DNA of 10,604 nt from Sulfurimonas sp. (GTDB lineage Bacteria > Campylobacterota > Campylobacteria > Campylobacterales > Sulfurimonadaceae): positions 1 through 10,604 of the forward strand of contig JALWON010000419.1 of NCBI GenBank assembly GCA_027083475.1. The letters run 5' to 3'. Below are positions 1-6,374 of this stretch, one piece after another; within the stretch, counting starts at the first letter, position 1; the number at the start of each line of letters is the position of its first letter. The notes under the pieces were generated by a model. The model had not been told where the DNA came from and did no database searches. It saw nothing but the letters and a program-made list of their open reading frames with translations. The position numbers and the translations under genes are program-made.

Positions 1-551
1 GCGATACACTTGTTCATAAAGTTTATCTCTCAAAAAAGAACAAACGCATTACAACAAAAAAAGAGTTTAAAATTCTTCTTGAAAAGGTCAAAATCGAAAT
101 TTTATTTGACATCGAGACCAAGAAAAATTATACTAACCATATTATCGCACTTGCCTATGAGAAGTACCTAGCAGAAAAATCATACAAAGATACAAGTACA
201 AAGATTAAAAAACAAAAAAACAAATATGCTAAAAAGTTTGCAAATGACACAACACTCCATATAGCACAAGAGGGGATGATGCTTGGCATTTCAAAAAACA
301 AGTTTACTTTAAAAAAATATGGAAAAGTACAAAAAACTTTTCCTCTTAACAAGATACAAAGAGTCGTTTTTGAAGGAAAAGGCTACTCTTTGAGTACCAA
401 TGTCATTAAAAAATGTGCTGATAATGCGATTAGCATAGATTTTATTTCACGCGATGCCTCCCCGTATGCTTCACTGCATACATACAAGGCAAGCACAACA
501 CAAACCATGCAAAAACAAGCCATGCTTCTTGGAACACAAACGCAACTCGCT

Positions 552-588
552 TTAGCTAAAGCTTTCATACAAGGAAAAGCAAAAAATC
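552..588 (+). repeat. 37-bp direct duplication inside cas1, copy 1
   Basis: This 37-bp stretch begins ttagctaaagcttt and ends gcaaaaaatc, and it recurs without mismatch at 625-661. It is native cas1 coding sequence (LAKAFIQGKAKN). The flanking bases differ (551 t against 624 a; 589 g against 662 a), so the duplication is exactly 37 bp, the length of the CRISPR repeat in this locus. Confidence 0.97.
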
Positions 589-624
589 GGTATTTGCCTA
601 TTGATAAAATTAACCCAAAAAGGA
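589..624 (+). other. 36-bp spacer-like insert between the duplicated cas1 segments
   Basis: The segment begins ggtatttgcctattg and ends acccaaaaagga. It has no copy that I can find elsewhere in the window and does not belong to the Cas1 reading. It is 36 bp long, within the 31-39 bp range of the array spacers. With the flanking 37-bp duplication it forms a repeat-spacer-repeat look-alike. Its origin is unknown. Confidence 0.85.
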
Positions 625-1284
625 TTAGCTAAAGCTTTCATACAAGGAAAAGCAAAAAATCAACTCAACTACATCAAGTACCTTAACAAGTACCATCAGT
701 TTTTAGAACAACAAGTAAAGACTATAGCACACACTCTCGTCAAAATCAAAAATGCAACAAGTGTTGATGAGTTAATGGGGTATGAGGGAAGTATATCTGC
801 TTCTTACTGGAATGGAGTACGACTTGTTTTAAAAGTTCCTTTTGAAAAACGCATTACTCGTGGAGCAAGAGACATTGTCAACTCATCACTCAACTATGGG
901 TATGCCTTTTTATATGGAAAAGTGCAACACTCCCTTGTTTATGCTGGTTTGAATCTCAACATATCTTTTCTCCATGCCCTAGATGGCAATAAACCAACAT
1001 TAACATTTGACATGATAGAGGAGTTTAGAACTTTTATGGTAGATCGTGTCATCATCTCCATGCTCAACAAAGAAGAACCTATCAAACTTGGGAGTGATGG
1101 GCTTCTCACAAAAGCAAGCAGACAGTTAATCGCAAAAAACATCAAAGAGAAACTTGGAAGTTATACGATGTGGAAAAAGGAGTCGCGAAAGTGTGAGAAC
1201 ATCATACAAACGCAATCCTATAACCTTGCAAAAGTAGTCAATGGTGAAGAAAAAAAGTACAAACCTTTTATAGGAAAATTTTAA
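601..1284 (+). pseudogene. cas1: cas1, 3' fragment (catalytic alpha-helical domain), out of frame with the 5' part
   Basis: This fragment holds the C-terminal helical nuclease/integrase domain of Cas1. From a TTG at 601 it would be 227 residues. The metal-binding triad is present: E62 in GYEGSISASYWNG, H125 in NISFLHALDG, and D137/E140 in LTFDMIEEFR, with the following DRVI helix. The C-terminus (YKPFIGKF) looks complete. The TTG at 601 lies inside the foreign insert, has no Shine-Dalgarno sequence, and overlaps the 5' fragment's stop by 32 bp, so independent translation is doubtful. Re-initiation could give a little protein, but it would lack the N-terminal domain used for Cas1 dimerisation. 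The stop codon overlaps the cas2 ATG by one base (taATG), so cas2 translation was probably coupled to cas1 and may suffer from the frameshift. Confidence 0.85.
625..661 (+). repeat. 37-bp direct duplication inside cas1, copy 2
   Basis: This is the exact second copy of 552-588. The offset is 73 bp, which is 1 modulo 3, so the duplication plus insert moves the downstream Cas1 domain out of frame. Slippage or recombination between the copies would delete 73 bp and restore the gene. Confidence 0.97.
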
Positions 1285-1568
1285 TGAAATATCTCGTAGC
1301 ATATGACATTACAAATGACAAACGCCGCAAAAAGCTCTCTGAGCTTTTAGAGGCTTACGGCATAAGAGTAAACTACTCCGTTTTTGAAATAGAGCTCAAT
1401 GCGACAAAAAAAGAGAAGCTACTTTATGAAATAGCACTGAAAAAACTTATAGATATAAAATACGACTCAGTTCGCTTTTACCATATTTGTCAAAACTGTG
1501 TAGAGAAGTCATTTGATCTTGCAAACAGGGAGGATCCATTTACTCCAATCAACTGCGAACTTTTTTGA
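1284..1568 (+). CDS. cas2: CRISPR-associated protein Cas2
   Basis: This is a 94-residue protein of normal Cas2 length. It opens with the typical first strand MKYLVAYDITNDKRRKK, containing the conserved Asp of the YDIT motif, followed by a helix (LSELLEAYGIRVNYSVFEIE) and the second strand of the ferredoxin-like fold. The C-terminal half (DSVRFYHICQNCVEK) is also Cas2-like. Cas2 dimers bridge two Cas1 dimers in the spacer-integration complex. The ATG shares a base with the cas1 stop, which indicates translational coupling. The last codons, encoding CELF, contain the first copy of a gcgaactttt motif repeated through the leader, and the stop lies in the left arm of an inverted repeat (1560-1609). 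The gene itself appears intact, although its partner cas1 is broken. Confidence 0.95.
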   Translation: MKYLVAYDITNDKRRKKLSELLEAYGIRVNYSVFEIELNATKKEKLLYEIALKKLIDIKYDSVRFYHICQNCVEKSFDLANREDPFTPINCELF

Positions 1569-1609
1569 GCCTATTTTAGGGGGTTTTCCTCTAAACAGGT
1601 TCAAAAAAG
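1560..1609 (+). promoter_or_regulatory. Imperfect inverted repeat across the cas2 stop codon
   Basis: The left arm cttttttgagcc (1560-1571) and right arm ggttcaaaaaag (1598-1609) pair over 12 positions with one G-U wobble, and an inner tttag/ctaaa pair extends the stem. The cas2 TGA lies in the left arm. There is no T-tract after it, so it is not a classic terminator; RNA 3'-end protection or a DNA structure in the leader are alternatives. Confidence 0.4.
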
Positions 1610-1851
1610 TTGGCAAACAATACTTTTACTCCTCAACGAGAAAAGAGATTTACGAACTTTTTGATTCCATTAAGTTTACAATGCCCCAAAGAAGGGTATT
1701 TCAAAACTGAAAGAAAACTAAAAAGAAGAAATTCTCAATTTTTGAAAAAAAGAGTGAAACATTTGCGAACTTTTTAAAAAACAAAACCTATAAAAATAGG
1801 GGTTCTTTTACTTAAAACTGTCAAAACCATAGAGTTGCATTTTATAAAATG

Positions 1852-1890
1852 GGGTACTTTTGCGAACTTTTAGGGCAAAGTACCCTTTTT
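1852..1890 (+). terminator. Hairpin with T-tract in the leader (terminator-like)
   Basis: gggtacttt (1852-1860) and aaagtaccc (1877-1885) form a perfect 9-bp stem with a 16-base loop, directly followed by ttttt (1886-1890). This fits an intrinsic terminator ending cas operon transcription before the array. The loop contains one copy of the leader motif gcgaactttt, so it may instead, or also, be a protein-binding structure of the leader. Confidence 0.5.
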
Positions 1891-1914
1891 AGGCACAACT
1901 AAGAGAAAGCAAGA

Positions 1915-1920
1915 TATACT
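1915..1920 (+). promoter_or_regulatory. Candidate -10 box of the array promoter
   Basis: tatact lies 30 bp before the first repeat and just after the terminator-like hairpin. No good -35 box is visible, which is common in Campylobacterota. It would start the pre-crRNA shortly before the first repeat. Confidence 0.3.
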
Positions 1921-1949
1921 GCTACTTCTAAAGGTAGCCATCTTAGGCT

Positions 1950-3133
1950 ATCCTCCTCACACAACGTGAGGAAGTAATTTCGAGACTTCCAGTCGTCTAT
2001 ATTCACGAAAGCAGGATTTATCCTCCTCACACAACGTGAGGAAGTAATTTCGAGACAACTATATCTAAAATAATCAATCGTCACTAATATCCTCCTCACA
2101 CAACGTGAGGAAGTAATTTCGAGACTATCATTGCCCATAAAACCCCAATAAAATTCTCCATCCTCCTCACACAACGTGAGGAAGTAATTTCGAGACGATT
2201 ACACAATTCATTTTCAAACTTTTCATTTTAAACCATCCTCCTCACACAACGTGAGGAAGTAATTTCGAGACGAGTTTCTGGATTGAAACTTTATCCTCTT
2301 TATTATCCTCCTCACACAACGTGAGGAAGTAATTTCGAGACATTAAAGACCTCGATATATTCGTCTTCCATAGATCCTCCTCACACAACGTGAGGAAGTA
2401 ATTTCGAGACTCAGCCATTTTATCTCCTTTGGCATAAATTTAATATCCTCCTCACACAACGTGAGGAAGTAATTTCGAGACTTAAGGTTATCTGTATTTA
2501 CAAATTTCATATAAATATCCTCCTCACACAACGTGAGGAAGTAATTTCGAGACACTCCCCTCTAAATAGAGGTTGTTTTGTTTCATCCTCCTCACACAAC
2601 GTGAGGAAGTAATTTCGAGACTAAGTTAATCATAACTATCCTTTTTTATTTTAATTTAATCCTCCTCACACAACGTGAGGAAGTAATTTCGAGACAGCAT
2701 TAGGAGAAATAATAATCCCTGTCCAAGCCTATCCTCCTCACACAACGTGAGGAAGTAATTTCGAGACTTATGTCATGGCCCATAAAAGCCCAATAAAACT
2801 CACCAATCCTCCTCACACAACGTGAGGAAGTAATTTCGAGACTTTTTGACCTAGGCACAATACAGAGGTTGTGCGTTGGATCCTCCTCACACAACGTGAG
2901 GAAGTAATTTCGAGACCTATTGTATTTTCAATAGCCCCTATATTTTCAAGGGTTCATCCTCCTCACACAACGTGAGGAAGTAATTTCGAGACGAGAGTGA
3001 TGTAATTTTCTGTACGATTTGCGCATCCTCCTCACACAACGTGAGGAAGTAATTTCGAGACATCTATGTTGCCTTTAAACTAATACACTTTCGTGCATCC
3101 TCCTCACACAACATAAGGAAGTATCTGTGAGTA
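1950..3133 (+). CRISPR. CRISPR array: 16 identical 37-bp repeats, one degenerate terminal repeat, 16 spacers
   Basis: The repeat begins atcctcctcacacaacg and ends gtaatttcgagac. Copies start at 1950, 2020, 2089, 2160, 2235, 2305, 2374, 2445, 2517, 2585, 2659, 2731, 2806, 2880, 2956 and 3025, all identical by eye, with a decayed copy at 3097. Spacers measure 33, 32, 34, 38, 33, 32, 34, 35, 31, 37, 35, 38, 37, 39, 32 and 35 bp. An internal cctcac/gtgagg stem (6 bp, 5-base loop) suits Cas6-type processing, and the last eight bases ttcgagac resemble the attgaaac-like 5' handle of type I/III crRNAs. With the decayed copy distal to cas2, this supports + strand transcription. No effector gene is in the window, so the subtype cannot be assigned. 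Spacers 3 and 12 are homologous. Confidence 0.97.
3097..3133 (+). repeat. Degenerate terminal CRISPR repeat
   Basis: The first 16 bases match the repeat exactly. gtg then becomes ata, which breaks the hairpin, and the last ten bases are unrelated to the consensus. A decayed last repeat marks the leader-distal end of an array. The following 3134-3266 holds no gene or clear signal. Confidence 0.85.
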
Positions 3134-3266
3134 TATTTGATAAAAAGTTGGCACTCTTTATGAATAAGAGATACTATGAGATTTAGATAAGAGGTTGCAA
3201 TTAATCAATAAATAAAAATATTCATAATTTTTTTCTCAACGAACTAATGCTTTCGTTTGCATTTAC

Positions 3267-3294
3267 TATAATTTTATACTTTAAAATACAAGGA
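3267..3294 (+). promoter_or_regulatory. Promoter -10 box and ribosome binding site for the 3302 gene
   Basis: A perfect tataat (3267-3272) lies 29 bp before the ATG, with a second tatact at 3275-3280. aagga (3290-3294) is a good Shine-Dalgarno site seven bases before the start. No convincing -35 box is seen; the upstream region is T-rich. Confidence 0.55.
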
Positions 3295-3301
3295 ACAAAT
3301 T

Positions 3302-3790
3302 ATGAAGAAAAAAATCTTAGGTGTTGCCCTTTTAGCAACAATGGCAGTAACAGCAAGTGCAAACGCAGATACAATCAGAACATACATAACAGTAGGTGCA
3401 AACACAACAACAATAGGCTCACAAAGTGGCAATGGTTGGGATATAGGGTATGGTGCAGATAGAACTTGGGATAATGGTGTTTATGCTGCGTTTGACATGA
3501 ACTACGAACAAGCAAAAGTAGAAATTGACACAGTGCAAAGTTTTGGTATGGATATAAAGCTCGGTTATAAGTGGAAAGATATAGCAGTGTATGGGATTGG
3601 CTCAGGTGTGGGAGAATCGTACCTCAATGCAACTGGATATGGTTATGGTTATGGAGCGGGAGTTGAGTATACACCGCACCAATGGAAGCATATAGGTGTT
3701 GGACTTGATTATAAGCAATACAAAATCACAAGTGAGTTGGTTGATTACGACAAAGACACAGCAAAAGTGTATTTAAAAATACTTTTCTAA
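3302..3790 (+). CDS. Small outer-membrane beta-barrel protein, secreted
   Basis: This is a 162-residue protein with a clear signal peptide (MKKKILGVALLATMAVTASA, cleavage likely after ANA at residue 22). The mature part alternates polar and hydrophobic residues in short strands rich in Gly, Tyr and Asp, such as YGADRTWDNGVYAAFDMNY and YGYGYGAGVEY, and ends in Phe. A C-terminal Phe after a strand (KVYLKILF) is the usual outer-membrane insertion signal. About eight strands fit an OmpA/OmpX-size barrel. No specific family is recognised, so transport, adhesion or structural roles are all open. It is the first gene of a probable three-gene + strand unit, with only 8 bp before the next barrel gene and its own promoter after the CRISPR trailer. 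Confidence 0.8.
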   Translation: MKKKILGVALLATMAVTASANADTIRTYITVGANTTTIGSQSGNGWDIGYGADRTWDNGVYAAFDMNYEQAKVEIDTVQSFGMDIKLGYKWKDIAVYGIGSGVGESYLNATGYGYGYGAGVEYTPHQWKHIGVGLDYKQYKITSELVDYDKDTAKVYLKILF

Positions 3791-3798
3791 GAAATATT

Positions 3799-4473
3799 AT
3801 GTTTAAAATATTTTTATTTATGTTCTTAACAAGTGCTATCTTTGCACAAGAGAGCGGTTTAAAACCTCATAATATTTATGTTGCATATGCAATTGCACAG
3901 ACAAGTGTTGAATCGGACAAAATTTTCGAATCAGAACCTATGAAAAATATACTAGGTGGCAATTCTATTCGTCAAGAACTAGAAATCGGTTGGAATTTTC
4001 AAGATAATGGGTACAGATACCAACCCTTTTTATATGGCTGGTTCAATGATAAAAATAAATACAATGAAAAAGGAGCTGGAGTAGGACTCAACTTTCATAC
4101 CAAAGAGATGCAAAGTATCCCTATAAGAATCCTCTTCACAGTTGCCGCAGGTATTGGGTTTCAGTCAAATAATGGTGCCAGAGTAACAACTTCTACCAAT
4201 GTTACAAACATTAGCTATGTAACAGGTGGAAGCATTCAAACGGGTACATTTGAAGGTACATTTCAAAAAGATACAGAAGTGATTGAGATAAATTTAGGTG
4301 TTGGATTTGTGTATGACATTACACAAAGTATTTACTTCACAACAGAGTACAAATATATTCAAAAATATTACAATTTTCATTATGTATTGGACGGAGCTAC
4401 AACTGGCATGGCATTGAGTGGGATTGAACAGTCAAATCATAACTTTCAAATCGGACTCACTTACGTATTTTAA
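3799..4473 (+). CDS. Outer-membrane beta-barrel (porin/opacity-like) protein
   Basis: This is a 224-residue protein with a signal peptide, MFKIFLFMFLTSAIFA, cut before QESG. The mature sequence has alternating beta strands, including an aromatic girdle pattern (QELEIGWNFQDNGYRYQPFL, then YFTTEYKYIQKYYNFHYVL), Gly/Asn-rich turns, and a terminal strand FQIGLTYVF ending in Phe, the typical assembly signal. The size suggests an eight- to ten-strand barrel. It begins 8 bp after the previous barrel gene with only a weak ribosome site (taagaa), so the two are probably co-transcribed and perhaps coupled. The two proteins are not obviously similar beyond their architecture. No ligand or function can be read from the sequence. 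Confidence 0.8.
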   Translation: MFKIFLFMFLTSAIFAQESGLKPHNIYVAYAIAQTSVESDKIFESEPMKNILGGNSIRQELEIGWNFQDNGYRYQPFLYGWFNDKNKYNEKGAGVGLNFHTKEMQSIPIRILFTVAAGIGFQSNNGARVTTSTNVTNISYVTGGSIQTGTFEGTFQKDTEVIEINLGVGFVYDITQSIYFTTEYKYIQKYYNFHYVLDGATTGMALSGIEQSNHNFQIGLTYVF

Positions 4474-4489
4474 ATTAAAGGAGTTTAGT

Positions 4490-4867
4490 ATGTCATTTTT
4501 TTATTACAATGATGATGGTGAAGATGGCGGTGCAGCAGCAGGGTTAGTCATTATAATGTTTATAATTCTTATACCTTTTATACCAGCAGGTGATGTCGGT
4601 TTATATGTTGCAAAACAAATCACTTCAAAGCCGATGGTTATAGTAAATATTATATTTTGGGTTGGCTTTGTTGTTCTGTATGGTATGCTACTCTCCTATA
4701 TAGCCAAAAATTTCTTACAGACATTGCATAAAGTTACATTAATATTTTTGGCTTATTTACAAGGAATCATCTTTGCATTTATAGTCAATGAAGCTGGAAT
4801 AGCTACATTGAGCGGTGCTATTGTTGAGATTACTACAAATATATTTAAATTTTTAATCTCAAGATGA
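4490..4867 (+). CDS. Small inner-membrane protein, three predicted helices, unknown function
   Basis: The start is placed at the ATG at 4490, because aaaggag at 4477-4483 lies six bases before it; the longer open frame begins inside the previous gene. The product has 125 residues: an acidic N-terminus (YYNDDGEDGG), then three hydrophobic segments around residues 15-42 (AGLVIIMFIILIPFIPAG), 48-72 (VIVNIIFWVGFVVLYGMLL) and 80-103 (TLIFLAYLQGIIFAFIV), and a short amphipathic tail (EITTNIFKFLISR). I do not recognise the family. It begins 16 bp after the preceding barrel gene, so all three genes are probably one operon. It converges on the yceI-like gene with a 35-bp gap that has no strong terminator. 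Confidence 0.75.
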   Translation: MSFFYYNDDGEDGGAAAGLVIIMFIILIPFIPAGDVGLYVAKQITSKPMVIVNIIFWVGFVVLYGMLLSYIAKNFLQTLHKVTLIFLAYLQGIIFAFIVNEAGIATLSGAIVEITTNIFKFLISR

Positions 4868-4902
4868 GCATAAAGAGTTAGATGAAAAATATATAGTGCA
4901 TC

Positions 4903-5424
4903 TTACTTCTTATACTTTAAATTGTAGTGCACATCTACCGCATTTCGAACTGTAAAAAAGAGCATAGAGGGTTGTTCTATGTTGTAGTCAGTCATGTTAA
5001 TTGTGAAGTTTCCATCAAGTACAAGTGCAGCAGTATCTTCTTGAATGTTTGCTACAGAGACAATAGCTTTGGTGACACCATTGAGTGTTAAATCGGCAGC
5101 AATTTGGTAGTTGTTTTGTAGTTTTTTCACACTGTTGATGCGAACACTGATAAGTTTTTGTGTATCACTGTGCATTGCTTCGTGCATATGCTCATCTCTT
5201 CCCTCATTTTCACTTTTGAGGCTGATACTTGGTATGCTGATTGTTCCATGCAGTTGTGTGAGGTCTGTCCCGAGTGTAAGCTCTGAGGTAATTTGTGTGG
5301 TGAATGGGTCGATGGCACTGTCGCCAAAAACTTCTGTATGGGCTTTAATAGTTCCTTGGGTAAATGTGAGTGCCCCTGCACTTAAGAGTGTAGATGTAAG
5401 AGCTATGATAAATAATTTAAACAT
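4903..5424 (-). CDS. YceI-family periplasmic protein
   Basis: This is a 173-residue protein from the ATG at 5424, chosen because AAAGGA precedes it at good spacing and a signal peptide follows (MFKLFIIALTSTLLSAGA). The longer open frame upstream is implausible (Cys/His-rich and inside the neighbouring gene). The mature part has YceI traits: FTQGTIKAHTEVFGDSAIDP near the start, a lipocalin-like series of strands, SVRINSVKKL, and a final strand ending NAVDVHYNLKYKK. YceI proteins are periplasmic lipocalin-like barrels that bind isoprenoid-type lipids such as polyprenols. The 5' end overlaps the preceding membrane-protein gene by 22 bp, so it is the last gene of the five-gene operon. A His-rich loop (DEHMHEAMH) in the middle could bind metal; this is only suggestive. 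Confidence 0.85.
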   Translation of the reverse strand: MFKLFIIALTSTLLSAGALTFTQGTIKAHTEVFGDSAIDPFTTQITSELTLGTDLTQLHGTISIPSISLKSENEGRDEHMHEAMHSDTQKLISVRINSVKKLQNNYQIAADLTLNGVTKAIVSVANIQEDTAALVLDGNFTINMTDYNIEQPSMLFFTVRNAVDVHYNLKYKK

Positions 5425-6374
5425 TGGTAATCCTTTATGTGTGTTGTGTAGATATATCTTGCAAGCATGAAGATAATAAAAATTGGCATGATAAATGTTG
5501 CGTTTTGCAGTGCAACAAACAATCCTGCACCTGAAGCGATCCAAGCGATAAAAATCATAGAAATACTAATGGTCTTAAACTCCTTTTGTCGTAATGTTTG
5601 TAAGATAAGGACATTGTAATAGGAAATTACAATGGGGTAAATTGCTGCCAAAAGCAGTGGCTCTTTGGTGAAATAGAGAAAATAACTCAAAGCAAAGAGT
5701 GCAAATGTAATCATCTCTCTGTTTTTTTGAGAAGTTTTGAGTGTGAGTGCAAGAACAATGCCTAAAAGATGAAAGAGAATAATCTCAGTATTCATACCTA
5801 AACGCCAGATAGGAATGAGGCTATCTCTTGAGAGTGTTTCAAATAGAGCAGAATCTAAAAATATCCATAAGGACATGACCACTAAAGAGTGTTCTCCTTT
5901 GTAAGAATTCTCTTTTTCTTCTTTTGGCAAAAATCGTGAAGCAAGTAAGACAAGGGCACTGAGAATAAGGGCAAGGGCACCTCTTTCACTAACATCAGAG
6001 GTAAAAAGTGCCGTACCAAGAGTATAAGAGAGTCCAAGACTCGCACCAAGTCCAACAAGCGAAGCTCGTTTGAGGAGGCTAATCATAAATGGTGCGATTG
6101 CTCCTGCTGTGAGTCCAAGCAAAAAGAGGAGTACAGCAGAGAGATTAGGGTAAAAATAACTGATGAGTAACTGCAACAGTAAAATGAGACTGATTGCATT
6201 TTTTGTCTGTGTTTTGAGAGAGGAGATGAGGATTGAGCCCAAAACCCCACCAAGGGCTAAAGGGGCAATCCGCATGACATCAGAGTGAAAATACTCAGTA
6301 AGTCCTGTTTGAATGATGAGTAAATAGTAGGAGAGTTCCAGTCCTACAAAAAGCGCTAATATGAGCTGTTTCAT
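5403..6374 (-). CDS. Polytopic inner-membrane protein, about ten helices, unknown function
   Basis: This is a 323-residue protein beginning MKQLILALFVGLELSYYLL, almost entirely hydrophobic, with about ten predicted membrane segments. A short polar stretch near the middle (LPKEEKENSYKGEH) may be the cytoplasmic loop between two halves, as in major-facilitator-type or similar transporters, but no signature motif is clear. The ATG overlaps the stop of the upstream heme-copper-oxidase-like gene as ATGA, and its end overlaps the YceI-family gene by 22 bp. Transporter, assembly factor or membrane partner of the oxidase-like protein are all possible. Confidence 0.8.
   Translation of the reverse strand: MKQLILALFVGLELSYYLLIIQTGLTEYFHSDVMRIAPLALGGVLGSILISSLKTQTKNAISLILLLQLLISYFYPNLSAVLLFLLGLTAGAIAPFMISLLKRASLVGLGASLGLSYTLGTALFTSDVSERGALALILSALVLLASRFLPKEEKENSYKGEHSLVVMSLWIFLDSALFETLSRDSLIPIWRLGMNTEIILFHLLGIVLALTLKTSQKNREMITFALFALSYFLYFTKEPLLLAAIYPIVISYYNVLILQTLRQKEFKTISISMIFIAWIASGAGLFVALQNATFIMPIFIIFMLARYIYTTHIKDYQCLNYLS

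Larger units (their letters stand above)
3..632 (+). pseudogene. cas1: cas1, 5' fragment (N-terminal extension plus Cas1 N-terminal domain), frameshifted
   Basis: This frame is open from the window edge, so the gene starts upstream. The first 83 visible residues are a Lys-rich, probably helical stretch that is not Cas1. From about position 252 the Cas1 N-terminal beta domain is recognisable: TLHIAQEG, KKYGKVQKTFPLNKIQRVVF and SLSTNVIKKCADNAI correspond to the usual Cas1 beta-strand and 'plhkv..lvl.G...lst' pattern. The C-terminal domain begins (LALAKAFIQGKAKN), then the reading runs into a 73-bp insertion and ends after 12-14 foreign residues at a TAA. Removing 589-661 joins KAKN to QLNYIKYLNK and gives a normal Cas1 domain of about 320 residues. 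Long Cas1 proteins with an N-terminal extension are often reverse transcriptase-Cas1 fusions of type III systems; that is an inference, as no RT motif lies in the window. Loss of function is likely but unproven. Confidence 0.85.
1569..1949 (+). promoter_or_regulatory. CRISPR leader
   Basis: This is a 381-bp AT-rich region without a credible gene, between cas2 and the first repeat. It is called the leader because it adjoins the cas genes and the decayed repeat lies at the opposite end of the array. It contains three copies of a cgaactttt element (1653, 1766, 1863; a fourth at 1556 lies in the cas2 end), a hairpin with a T-tract at 1852-1890, a possible -10 box tatact at 1915-1920, and a short inverted repeat tagcc/ggcta (1935-1939/1946-1950) at the leader-repeat junction. 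Confidence 0.8.

Noticed and set aside
552..661. Insertion-sequence remnant as the cause of the cas1 duplication
   Set aside because: The duplication is 37 bp, far longer than IS target duplications, and the 36-bp insert has no inverted ends.
1513..1710. 65-residue + strand frame overlapping the cas2 end and leader
   Set aside because: It lies out of frame in cas2, has no ribosome site and no protein-like pattern; the leader explains the region.
1899..2894. Minus-strand open frames over the array with a repeated SLEITSSRCVRRI peptide
   Set aside because: They are translations of CRISPR repeats and spacers; the repeated peptide is the repeat itself.
3149..3164. tggcac resembling a sigma-54 -24 element in the array trailer
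   Set aside because: The -12 part (ttgc) is missing at the required distance.
4880..4903. agatg/catct inverted repeat between the convergent genes
   Set aside because: It is only 5 bp with a long AT-rich loop and no T-tract, too weak to call a terminator.
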